Below are positions 54,499 to 62,410 of a stretch of 64,000 nucleotides of DNA, one piece after another. The translations under genes and the position numbers were made by a program. The first letter of the stretch is position 1, and the number at the start of each line of letters is the position of its first letter. Under the pieces are notes generated by a model. The model was not told the DNA's origin. It did no database searches and saw only the letters and a program-made list of their open reading frames with translations. Origin of the DNA: Glycomyces buryatensis (GTDB lineage: Bacteria > Actinomycetota > Actinomycetes > Mycobacteriales > Micromonosporaceae); NCBI RefSeq assembly GCF_004912275.1, contig NZ_STGY01000005.1:1-64000 (forward strand), in the 5' to 3' direction.

Positions 54499-55509
54499 GT
54501 GAGCACCAACCCGGCAGTTCCGCGCATGAAGCGGCGCGTGCTCCTTGCTTCCAGTGCGGGCGCCGCGGCGGCAGCCAGCGGCATCGGCATCTGGGCCACC
54601 CAGAACGCCGGCGCCGACGAGGCCGGCGCCACGGAATCGGACGCCACTCAGAGCGATGTAGGCGTTCAGCAGGAAGGCCCGCTGGGCTGGGGCAGCCAGA
54701 ACGGCGGCGTCACCGGCGGTTCCACCGAGACCCCGGTCTCCAGCGCCGACGAATTCCTGGCCGCCATCAGCGAAGGCGGCCTCATCGTCCGACTCAGCGG
54801 CTCGATCTCCATCTCCGGGATGAACGACGTAGCCTCGGACACCACCGTCATCGGCGACTCCGGCGCGACGATCACCGGCGGGGGCCTCAATGTCTCCGGC
54901 GCTTCGAACGTCATCATCCAGAACCTGACCTTCGACGACTGGGACGACGACGCCATCAACGTCCAGTCGCAGTCGTCCAACGTCTGGATCGACCACAACA
55001 CCTTCGGCGTCGGCTACGACGGCTGCGTCGACATCAAGCACGGCTCGGACTTCGTCACCGTGTCGTGGAACGTCTTCAACGGGCACGACAAGAACATGCT
55101 GCTCGGCCACTCGGACGACAACGGCGACGAGGACACCGGCCACCTGCTGGTGACCTACCACCACAATTTCTTCAACGGCACGAACCAGCGCAACCCGCGG
55201 GTCCGCTTCGGCGACGGCGTGCACGTGGTCAACAACTACTACCTCGACATCGGCTCCTACGGTGTCGCGACCACGATGGACGCCGGGGTCATCCTGGAGG
55301 CCAACTACTTCGAGAACGTCGCCGAGCCGGTTCACATCGGCGAGGGCGACTCGGAGCCCGGCCGCCTGGTGGCGATCGACAACTTCCTCGTCAACTCCGG
55401 CGAGCCGGAGACCGCGGGCGAGGTCTCGACCGACCTGCCCTACGACTTCCCGGTCGAATCGGCAGAGGGGATCGCCGATACCGTCTCCGGCGGTGCGGGA
55501 GCCTCCTAG
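54499..55509 (+). CDS. pectate lyase, polysaccharide lyase family 1
   Basis: The 336-residue secreted enzyme cleaves polygalacturonate by beta-elimination with Ca2+. It starts at GTG 54499 with MKRRVLLASSAGAAAAAS, a likely Tat signal, then a 25-residue acidic spacer. The right-handed beta-helix has WIDHNTFG, DGCVDIKHGSDFVTVSWN (Ca ligands), LLGHSDDN and the catalytic Arg loop R231-x-P233-x-x-R236 (QRNPRVRFG), spaced as PelC R218-x-P-x-x-R223. There is no carbohydrate-binding module. The paralogue at 55714 lies downstream behind its own promoter and operator. Confidence 0.95.
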   Translation: MSTNPAVPRMKRRVLLASSAGAAAAASGIGIWATQNAGADEAGATESDATQSDVGVQQEGPLGWGSQNGGVTGGSTETPVSSADEFLAAISEGGLIVRLSGSISISGMNDVASDTTVIGDSGATITGGGLNVSGASNVIIQNLTFDDWDDDAINVQSQSSNVWIDHNTFGVGYDGCVDIKHGSDFVTVSWNVFNGHDKNMLLGHSDDNGDEDTGHLLVTYHHNFFNGTNQRNPRVRFGDGVHVVNNYYLDIGSYGVATTMDAGVILEANYFENVAEPVHIGEGDSEPGRLVAIDNFLVNSGEPETAGEVSTDLPYDFPVESAEGIADTVSGGAGAS

Positions 55510-55541
55510 CCACTCTGGACACTGAAGGCGTCTGACGTCAG

Positions 55542-55571
55542 ACGGGGCCGACGAGACATCGTCGGCCCCGT
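55542..55571 (+). terminator. intrinsic terminator after pectate lyase 1
   Basis: ACGGGGCCGACGA (55542-55554) and TCGTCGGCCCCGT (55559-55571) form a perfect 13-base stem with loop GACA, followed by a T-rich stretch. Confidence 0.82.
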
Positions 55572-55609
55572 TCGTATCTACTTTGGAGACTTTTTTGAGG
55601 CACCGCTAG

Positions 55610-55651
55610 GCAAAGGCTTGCACAGATTCGGATGGTGGGTCTACTCTGCTG
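55610..55651 (+). promoter_or_regulatory. LacI-family operator overlapping the -35 of pectate lyase 2
   Basis: GCAAAGGCTTGC (55610-55621) has the same GCAA-N4-TTGC arms as the sites at 25787 and 54414. Its TTGCAC serves as -35, followed after 18 bases by TACTCT (-10). Core centre differs (AAGG for CCGC). Confidence 0.65.
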
Positions 55652-55713
55652 ATATCGAGTTATGTCGATACGTCGACCTAACTCCCCCTCCCTCCGAAAG
55701 GATCAGTGCGATC

Positions 55714-57114
55714 ATGTCGAATCTCTTCGGCGCCAAGTACTCACGGCGGCGCCTCTGGAAGGTCGCCGGACTCACCGCGGCGGTGCCGGTGGCGGCCTCG
55801 GCCGGACTGTGGGCCGCCGCCCCGGCGCAGGCGGTCACCCCCGGCACCTGGTACTTCATCCACTCCCGCCACTCCGGCCTCGTCCTGGACGTCTACGGGT
55901 CGCGGACCGCTCTCGGCACGGAGATCGTGCAGTACGCCAACTCCGGTGCGACCAACCAGCAGTTCCGCTTCGTCGACTCCGGCGGCGGCTACTACCGCAT
56001 CCAGGCCCGGCACTCGAACCAGGTGCTCGACGTCTGGGAGTGGAACGCCGAGAACGGGGCCGTCATCGCCCAGTACACCGACCTCAACGCCACCAACCAG
56101 CAGTGGCAGGTCAGCGAGTCGGGCGGCTACGCGACCTTCGTCAACCGCTTCTCGGGCAAGGCGCTCGACGTGTGGGAGTGGTCGACCTCGGCCGGTTCGC
56201 GCATCTCCCAGTACGACCCGGCCGGCGGCTGGAACCAGCAGTGGCAGCTGGTCCCGGTCGGCACCGCCCAGACCGGCCTGGTCGGCTGGGCCACGCAGAA
56301 CGGCGGCACCACCGGCGGCGGCAACGCTTCAGCGCAGACGGTCTCCTCGGCCTCGGCGCTGGTCTCGGCGATGAGCGGCAACTCCGCCAAAGTCATCCGG
56401 GTCAGCGGCACCATCAACCTGTCCGGCATGAACGACGTCGGTTCCAACACCACGATCATCGGCAACTCCGGCGCGAGGATCACCGGCGGCGGCCTCGACG
56501 TCGACGGCGTCAGCAATGTCATCATCGAGAACCTCACGTTCGACAACTGGGGCGACGACGCGATCAACATCCAGGACGGGTCGACCCGCATCTGGATCGA
56601 CCACAACACCTTCGGCACCGGATACGACGGCGCGTGCGACATCAAGCGCGGCTCGGACTTCGTCACCGTCTCGTGGAACCGGTTCAACGGCACCGACAAG
56701 ACCTGCCTGCTCGGCCACTCCGACGACAACGGCAGCCAGGACCGGGGCCACCTGCGGGTGACCTACCACCACAACTACTTCAACGGCACCAACCAGCGCA
56801 CGCCGCGCGTCCGCTTCGGCAACCCGGTGCACGTCTACAACAACTACTACCGGAACATCGGCTCGTACTGCGTGGCGACCACGCAGGAGGCCGGCGTCAT
56901 CGTCGAAGGCAACTACTTCGAGAACTGCAACCGCACTGTCGACCTCGGCCAGGGGTCCTCGCCGGCGGGCAACGTCGTCTCCCGCAACAACCACGTCGTC
57001 AGCTCCCCGACCCCGACCTCCCGAGGGTCGGTCGGGAGCGTCCCGTACAGCTTCTCGCTGGACACGCCCGCCAACGTCGCCTCCATCGTGAGCGGAGGCG
57101 CCGGCGCCCGCTAA
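55714..57114 (+). CDS. pectate lyase family 1 with N-terminal CBM13 (ricin B-like) module
   Basis: The 466-residue secreted enzyme starts at ATG 55714 with a Tat-like signal (SRRRLWKVAG, cut near AQA). A beta-trefoil CBM13 follows (about 42-180), with three QxW/F repeats (NQQFRF, NQQWQV, NQQWQL). The PL1 beta-helix follows (about 190-466) with WIDHNTFG, DGACDIKRGSDFVTVSWN and the loop NGTNQRTPRVRFG. The catalytic domain is closely related to pectate lyase 1, so duplication and gain or loss of the binding module is likely. Its stop overlaps the convergent kinase stop by 4 bases. Confidence 0.95.
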   Translation: MSNLFGAKYSRRRLWKVAGLTAAVPVAASAGLWAAAPAQAVTPGTWYFIHSRHSGLVLDVYGSRTALGTEIVQYANSGATNQQFRFVDSGGGYYRIQARHSNQVLDVWEWNAENGAVIAQYTDLNATNQQWQVSESGGYATFVNRFSGKALDVWEWSTSAGSRISQYDPAGGWNQQWQLVPVGTAQTGLVGWATQNGGTTGGGNASAQTVSSASALVSAMSGNSAKVIRVSGTINLSGMNDVGSNTTIIGNSGARITGGGLDVDGVSNVIIENLTFDNWGDDAINIQDGSTRIWIDHNTFGTGYDGACDIKRGSDFVTVSWNRFNGTDKTCLLGHSDDNGSQDRGHLRVTYHHNYFNGTNQRTPRVRFGNPVHVYNNYYRNIGSYCVATTQEAGVIVEGNYFENCNRTVDLGQGSSPAGNVVSRNNHVVSSPTPTSRGSVGSVPYSFSLDTPANVASIVSGGAGAR

Positions 57115-58040
57115 CCGAAGTCCAGCGTCGGGCGGTCGGGGCCTTTCCGGGGTCCCGGCTGCCCGCGCTCCGGCGGCGGCTTCACCGGATCGAACTGGAG
57201 CGTGGGCCGGTTGTCGAACGCGTGCAGCCACTCGACGGCGTGGCACCGCTCGCCGTCGGCCACCCGCACCGCCAGCTCGGCCACCCGGTCGCCGAGCTGC
57301 GCCCGGCGCACGGGGTCTGACGCGACGTCCTTCGGCGTCGTCTTAGGCTCGGTCAGCAGGACTCGGATCACCAAGAGCGCCAACTTGAACCGGTCGCTCT
57401 CGAAGGTCGCCCGACCGGTCTCCTGGTCGGGGTCCTCCCAGTCGGGGGTCTGCGCCTGTGGAGTAGGTGGGTCGTAGCCGTTGACCCTGAACCCGTCACA
57501 GTCGAGGGCGTAAACGGTCGGGTGCGGCTCCACGCTCCACAGGAAGTTGCGCGGTGAGACGTCGCCGATGATGATGTCGACGTCGTGCAGCGCCTTGAAC
57601 AGCCGCACGAAGCCGAGCACGAGCTCGCGGCGCTGGTCCGGGTTCGGCAGCACCAGGCCCTCGCCCCAGATCGGCTTGCGGCCGAAGATCAGGTACTGAA
57701 GTTCCTGAAGTTTCGACCTGCCTCCGATCTGGGCCGTGAACTTCGACGCGGCCTCGGGCATGGTCATGCCCGTGTACTTGCCCTGCTCCAGGACCACACC
57801 GGTCGGCCAGGCCGTGCTGTGCAGGATCAGCTCGCGGGCGTGCTCGGGCATGGGTTCGGCGTAGACGCGGCGGACGAGCCGCTTGAGCTCGGCGACGTTG
57901 AGCTCCTGCGGATTGTGGTAGCGCTTGTAGAGTTCCCCGGGCATGAGAGCGGCACGGTGAACGGTGCCCTGACCACCGTCGGCGAGCTTGGTGAGCTGAC
58001 CGAGCTCTTCGAGGCTGGTGGGCTCGTCCTGGTAGGTCAT
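57111..58040 (-). CDS. YegI-like serine/threonine kinase of the TerY-P triad
   Basis: The 309-residue protein starts at ATG 58040, overlapping the PP2C stop (ATGA). It is a compact kinase: glycine loop LADGGQGTVHRA (about 19-30), K39 in GELYKRY, catalytic loop IIGDVSPRNFLW with D160 and N165, and D180 in LDCDGF in place of DFG. The YegI type is found with PP2C and VWA partners. The C-terminal tail is Pro/Arg-rich. No membrane helix. It is the last gene of the cassette and would phosphorylate a partner, probably the VWA or membrane protein (inference). Confidence 0.85.
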   Translation of the reverse strand: MTYQDEPTSLEELGQLTKLADGGQGTVHRAALMPGELYKRYHNPQELNVAELKRLVRRVYAEPMPEHARELILHSTAWPTGVVLEQGKYTGMTMPEAASKFTAQIGGRSKLQELQYLIFGRKPIWGEGLVLPNPDQRRELVLGFVRLFKALHDVDIIIGDVSPRNFLWSVEPHPTVYALDCDGFRVNGYDPPTPQAQTPDWEDPDQETGRATFESDRFKLALLVIRVLLTEPKTTPKDVASDPVRRAQLGDRVAELAVRVADGERCHAVEWLHAFDNRPTLQFDPVKPPPERGQPGPRKGPDRPTLDFG

Positions 58041-59647
58041 CGCGCTCCCCAAACTGCCACCATGAACTGGTCATCGTCCCCGGTTTCCCGGTCGACGACG
58101 TCGAAAGTCTGCAGCGGTCCCGGGCGCGAATCCGCCTCGGCGATGCACGCCGGATCGATCCCGTAGGTGAGCAGCAGGGTCTGGTCCTCAGCGAGCCGGT
58201 CGGAGTAGATCCACAGCTCGTGTTCCCCGTAGTCGTGATGGTGTTCCGGCGAACGCAGCTCGGCGAGTTCCCTGTGGAGTCCCGCTCCCGCGATCGAGGC
58301 GGACAGGCCCGCCGAGTGGCTGAGCGTGTAGTCGACCATGCCGTCTGAGGCAGGTTCGACGCACAGGATCGTCGCCGCCACGGCACCCGAATCGAAGTTC
58401 GGGTCCTTCTCTGACAGCGAACGCAGCGCCTGGGTCCAGACTCTCGGGGCCCACCAGTCCTCGAAGGGGTCGAGAAGTGGACGGTTGTCGGCGGTCTCCT
58501 TGAAAGTGCGTGCCCACAGATCGGCCGCCTCGGCAGCGTCCGGTCGGACGGGAGCGGTCGCGATGGCGACCAGGCGGTCGCCGTATTCGAGGAGCGAGAC
58601 GCGGGACCGCCGGGCCCGGCCCTCGGCGGCGGCGACCGCTCCGCGAGCCGCTGCGGCCCTGACCTCGAGACCGCGCGTCTGGGCCGCGCTCAGCTCGACG
58701 TCCCGGACCACCGGACCACCGGGTTTCATCGCCGCACTCGGTCTCAGCGATGGGGCCTTGTCCGCGTTCTCCGGTACGGCCCAGAGCACAGCGGCCGAGC
58801 GGTCGTCGTCGAACCCCCGCGACCGAACCTGGACCTGGCGCATCAGGTCGAGCGGGCTCGGCACCAAGCCCCAGTTATCGGCGAAGTACCGCTGTGGACC
58901 CTCGGACGCCATGAGGTCGCCGATGCCATCGCTGACCAGCATGAGTGCCTCACCGGGCAGCAGTTCACCGCGTATCTGCTTGAAGACGTTCGCGATGTCA
59001 TGGTTCGGCAACGCGGCGGTGGCGGTCCCGAATTCGTCCTCGCGCTCGGCGATGAGCAGCCCATGGGTCTCCCCTTCGCTGATGAGATAGGCGGGACTGT
59101 CGCCCACGCTCGCCGCCCAGAACGGATACCGACCGGTGCCGTCGGGGTGCGCCGCCACCACGGCCACGGTCAGGGTCGTCTTCGGCCCGGTGAGTTTGCC
59201 GAGCGCGCGGTTGATTTCTCCGAACAGGCCGGAACCCTGCGTCAGCGCTCGCTCCCCGGAGTCTGCGATCCGGCGGGACATGTAGCGCGCGAAGACCCGC
59301 ACCGCCTCCTCCGAAGCGAGCCGGCTGTCATGCACCGAGCCCACCCCGTCGGCCACCGCCGCCAGCGCCCACGATCCCACCGCTTCGACCGCGATGGCGG
59401 CGTCTTCTCTGGAGGTCCCCTCGAAACGGTGCTTGGCGCCGCGTGCGGCGCAGGCCATCGCCGTGATGTCGCCGACCGTCCCGTGGTCGAGGACGGTGTC
59501 GGGGAATCGCGGGTCCGGGTCGGGCTTCCAGGCCGCTTCGGCGGCCCTGGCGGTGCGGCCGATGGTGTCGGGGATCCAGGGCCCCTCCCGGTCTCCCCAG
59601 GCGGCTCGGGGGGCGGGAGTCGCCAGGTCGAGTCGGCGGTCGGTCAT
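58037..59647 (-). CDS. PP2C-like serine/threonine phosphatase with degenerate second half
   Basis: The 536-residue protein starts at ATG 59647 behind GAGAGG; a longer frame upstream runs through the VWA gene and is spurious. The N-terminal PP2C domain (about 60-340) has metal residues D82 and D100 (AVADGVGS), then LVSDGIGDL and DDDRSAAVLW. The last roughly 170 residues carry weak echoes (LLTYGIDPA and DDDQFMVAVWG), so a second, degenerate PP2C-like unit is possible. It would reverse phosphorylation by the kinase. It lies 11 bases after the VWA gene and overlaps the kinase by 4 bases. Confidence 0.87.
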   Translation of the reverse strand: MTDRRLDLATPAPRAAWGDREGPWIPDTIGRTARAAEAAWKPDPDPRFPDTVLDHGTVGDITAMACAARGAKHRFEGTSREDAAIAVEAVGSWALAAVADGVGSVHDSRLASEEAVRVFARYMSRRIADSGERALTQGSGLFGEINRALGKLTGPKTTLTVAVVAAHPDGTGRYPFWAASVGDSPAYLISEGETHGLLIAEREDEFGTATAALPNHDIANVFKQIRGELLPGEALMLVSDGIGDLMASEGPQRYFADNWGLVPSPLDLMRQVQVRSRGFDDDRSAAVLWAVPENADKAPSLRPSAAMKPGGPVVRDVELSAAQTRGLEVRAAAARGAVAAAEGRARRSRVSLLEYGDRLVAIATAPVRPDAAEAADLWARTFKETADNRPLLDPFEDWWAPRVWTQALRSLSEKDPNFDSGAVAATILCVEPASDGMVDYTLSHSAGLSASIAGAGLHRELAELRSPEHHHDYGEHELWIYSDRLAEDQTLLLTYGIDPACIAEADSRPGPLQTFDVVDRETGDDDQFMVAVWGAR

Positions 59648-59658
59648 GTTCGGCCCTC

Positions 59659-60315
59659 TCAGAGCTCTTCGGCCTTCAGCTGGGTGAAGCCCGGTACCTC
59701 GTCGGGCACTTGGAGGTTCACCTCTCCGTCCTTCATGTTCGTGCCCGATTGGACGATGGACTTGGTCAGCGCGCCGGCGAATTCGTGGAGGGCGGCACCG
59801 GGGCTGATCGAGTTGTCGGCGACGAATGATTTGAAGGTGCCGATATCGGCGATCGTCGCGTGGTCGACATCGCCGAATCCGAAGGCGACGATATTGGGGC
59901 GCGCCTTCCAGGTCGGGTCGATCAGGGCGTCGTAGTCGGTCTTCCAGTCGTAGTTGGGCTGCCCGTCGGACAGGAAGAATGCGACGGGCCGGTAGACCCT
60001 GCATCCATCCTGCTTGAGCTTGGCCACGTCGCCGTCGATGGTCTGGCGGAGCAGTTTGAACGCGGCGCCGTAGTTGGTACCGCCCTTGACGGCGAGGCCC
60101 TGCATCTGGGTGACCTCGCTGAGGTCGGACAGTTCGAGCAGGATCTCGGCGTCGTCGGAGAAGCCGATGACGCCGAACCGGGTCTTGTCCGCCACGACGG
60201 GGTCGGAGCCGACGGCGGTGTGCAGTTCGCGCAGGCCGTCGTTGAGTGCGTCGATGTTGTCCAGCATCGAGTAGGACTCGTCGCAGACGACATAGAAGGG
60301 GAGGACTTGCTCCAT
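59659..60315 (-). CDS. TerY-type von Willebrand factor A domain protein
   Basis: The 218-residue cytosolic protein starts at ATG 60315 behind AGGAAAGG. It has a complete MIDAS: D12-x-S14-x-S16 in VVCDESYSM, T80 in KGGTNYG and D117 in FFLSDGQP. The fold and the nearby kinase and phosphatase match the TerY family. It would bind a metal and a phospho-dependent partner. The frame is open far upstream over the coiled-coil gene but only this part is family-like. Confidence 0.9.
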   Translation of the reverse strand: MEQVLPFYVVCDESYSMLDNIDALNDGLRELHTAVGSDPVVADKTRFGVIGFSDDAEILLELSDLSEVTQMQGLAVKGGTNYGAAFKLLRQTIDGDVAKLKQDGCRVYRPVAFFLSDGQPNYDWKTDYDALIDPTWKARPNIVAFGFGDVDHATIADIGTFKSFVADNSISPGAALHEFAGALTKSIVQSGTNMKDGEVNLQVPDEVPGFTQLKAEEL

Positions 60316-60332
60316 GGTTTCGCCTTTCCTGT

Positions 60333-61691
60333 TTAGCGCCCGAACTTGTACCAGGGCTTGGGCGGCTCTTGCACGGGCACTGGGAGGTTCGTTTGCCCCA
60401 GTGTCTGGCCGAGGTGGTGGACGGACTGGGCCAGTGCGTCCACTGCGATATTCAGTTGGCGGTTGGTCTGGCCGATCGCGTCGAGCTGGGCCCGCAGACG
60501 CTGGTCCACTTCGATCTCGACGGCGCCGGTGAGTTTGGCGGCGATGTCCTCGCCTGCGCGCCGCAATTCGTCGGCGAGCTGCCCTTGGCGCTGCGCGATC
60601 GCTTCGGCCAGGGCCCGGGCGTCCTCGTCGCGGCCGTCCCGCATGATGCGGCCGAGCGCGTCGCGGTGGCGCTCGCCCTGTCCGACCGCTTCGGTGACGG
60701 CGGCGCCGACTTGGGTCAGCACCTGTGACGCCTGGTCCTGCTGTTCCGCGATGCCGGTTCGGAGGCCGTCGGCGGCCGCGGCGATCTCGGCCGCGGCGGC
60801 GGTCCCGGCGTCGTGGAAGGCCTGCGCCGCGCGGTTCTGTTCGTTGGAGACGGTGGTGTCGAGCTTGTGGGTGGCCGCGGCGATGGACCGGGCGCCGCCT
60901 TCGAGTCCGGTGATGACGGTGCGGAACTCGCCGCTGGAGGCTTCGAGCTCGGACAGTTCCCCTTGGACCGCGTTGACTGCGTCGAGCAGGGCCTGGATGA
61001 GGTCGGCCGAGCGGCTCACCATCTCCTTGAGCTGTCGTTCGGCGTCCTCGGTCGTCGCGCCCGGTGCCGCCCGCAGGTGGAGCGCCGCTTCGGTCAGGGC
61101 GTAGTCGAACCGGCCCCGCAGCTCGGCCTCCTCGCCGATCGCTCTCCGCTGCAACCATTCGGACGCGATGGACACGGCTATGAGGGCGAGGACGCAGCCG
61201 ACGATGACGGCGGCCATGCGGTCGAAACTGAGCCACAGGTCGCCGCCGAAGCCGCCGAGCCATTCCCGGAAGAACGTCTGCGCGCCCTGGTCGGGATCGG
61301 CGGCGAGCCGTTGGCCATAGGCGCTGACCGCGCCGTGGATGCCCCACCAGGACACCAGAAGCGGCAGGAAGATGACGGCGCCGCGCAGCATGTGGAGCGG
61401 TTGCAGCAGCCTGCTGCGGGACCGGGGTTCGGGTTCGAATTCAAGGCCCGCGAAGGCGTCGTGGAGCGGCACCTCGCGCCACAGCAGCGCCTCGTCGGGG
61501 TCGCGGAGCGCCGCCGCGAGCGAGCGGAGCTGGCGGCCCCGCTCGGCGTGGTCGCCGCGCGTTGCCAGGTCTTCGAGCTTTTTCGCGGTGACCTTGGCGG
61601 CGGCGGTTCCGGGGCCGTACTCCGACATCGGCCGGGGCGGCGACGGGGTGGGCGCGGCCTTCACGGCCGGTGCGTTCGGGAAGGAGATCAT
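60333..61691 (-). CDS. membrane protein with long cytosolic coiled-coil tail (stator-like)
   Basis: The 452-residue protein starts at ATG 61691 (GTG 61700 possible), with GGAG 8 bases upstream. An N-terminal cytosolic region (1-100) is followed by two membrane helices at about 103-125 (AVIFLPLLVSWWGIHGAVSAY) and 157-178 (MAAVIVGCVLALIAVSIASEW). A roughly 260-residue alanine-rich helical tail (about 185-445) looks like coiled coil. It is placed like the MotA/ZorA-type partner of the MotB-like gene 20 bases upstream, but it has two helices, not the four of MotA or three of ExbB/TolQ, so homology is unproven. Confidence 0.7.
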   Translation of the reverse strand: MISFPNAPAVKAAPTPSPPRPMSEYGPGTAAAKVTAKKLEDLATRGDHAERGRQLRSLAAALRDPDEALLWREVPLHDAFAGLEFEPEPRSRSRLLQPLHMLRGAVIFLPLLVSWWGIHGAVSAYGQRLAADPDQGAQTFFREWLGGFGGDLWLSFDRMAAVIVGCVLALIAVSIASEWLQRRAIGEEAELRGRFDYALTEAALHLRAAPGATTEDAERQLKEMVSRSADLIQALLDAVNAVQGELSELEASSGEFRTVITGLEGGARSIAAATHKLDTTVSNEQNRAAQAFHDAGTAAAAEIAAAADGLRTGIAEQQDQASQVLTQVGAAVTEAVGQGERHRDALGRIMRDGRDEDARALAEAIAQRQGQLADELRRAGEDIAAKLTGAVEIEVDQRLRAQLDAIGQTNRQLNIAVDALAQSVHHLGQTLGQTNLPVPVQEPPKPWYKFGR

Positions 61692-61711
61692 GCTTTTCAC
61701 TCCGGGGGCGT

Positions 61712-62272
61712 CTAGACGGCCAGCAAATACAGTTCGATCTGGAGCGTGCCTTCCTTGATGTCACCCTTGCCGCTCACCGTCCAGAAGTGGCGGGTGGGCG
61801 CGTCGCCGAACAGCTCGGGGAAGGCCTTCCGCAGCACCTTGTTGGCGGCCTCGGCCAGGTCGCCGCCGTAGCCGGGTTCGGCGGCGCCGCCGAAGGTCAG
61901 CGCGAAGCCCACCGTGTAACCCTGGTCGACCAGCTCCTCGAAGTCGTCCCGCAGCTTTCCGGTGAGGCCGTCCTCGGCCTTGTCGTCGCCCGAGATGATC
62001 CCGTCGGCGTCGGTGTCCACGTAGAACACGTGAGGTTCTGACTCGACGCCAGGCTCGGCGGTGGGGCTGGGCGAGGGTTCCTCGGAGGGTGTCGGCGAGG
62101 GCGATTCGACGGATTCGGTGGAGGCATCGGCGGTGTCGAACGGGAAGTCCGCGGCGACGGCGACGGTGATGATGAACAGCAGTAGGGCGAGATCGGCGAA
62201 GAGCCAGCCCGCCAGCGACATCGGCGAAGACGAGTCGATGCTGCGGCGGCGGTCACGTCGTCCAGGTAGCAC
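61712..62272 (-). CDS. small membrane protein with MotB/ExbD-like helix and EF-hand-like loop
   Basis: The 186-residue protein starts at GTG 62272, 7 bases behind GGGAG; a TTG at 62302 is possible. A basic cytosolic N-terminus (about 1-20) precedes one membrane helix (about 21-42: GWLFADLALLLFIITVAVA), which matches the MotB/ExbD/ZorB pattern with D27 in the proton-carrying Asp position. A Ser/Pro/Glu-rich linker (about 50-80), the EF-hand-like loop VDTDADGIISGDD (D86, D88, D90) and a C-terminal alpha/beta domain (about 100-186) lie outside. It is first in the cassette. Confidence 0.72.
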   Translation of the reverse strand: MLPGRRDRRRSIDSSSPMSLAGWLFADLALLLFIITVAVAADFPFDTADASTESVESPSPTPSEEPSPSPTAEPGVESEPHVFYVDTDADGIISGDDKAEDGLTGKLRDDFEELVDQGYTVGFALTFGGAAEPGYGGDLAEAANKVLRKAFPELFGDAPTRHFWTVSGKGDIKEGTLQIELYLLAV

Positions 62273-62410
62273 AGAAGATCTCCCGGGGGTACGGGACAAC
62301 AACGGACAGTGAGCACTCTACTTGGACAAAGCAAGTCCACTTCGCGTGGTAAAGCGGGTAGCGCTCATCCCGAGTCTGCGCCCGGTCCCCCGGGAGGGGT
62401 CCCGACCGCG

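Noticed and set aside
57111-62272. a known Zorya or canonical tellurite-resistance (Ter) system
   Set aside because: No ZorC, ZorD or ZorE gene and no TerC/TerD genes are seen in the window; only the VWA/PP2C/kinase triad and a stator-like pair.
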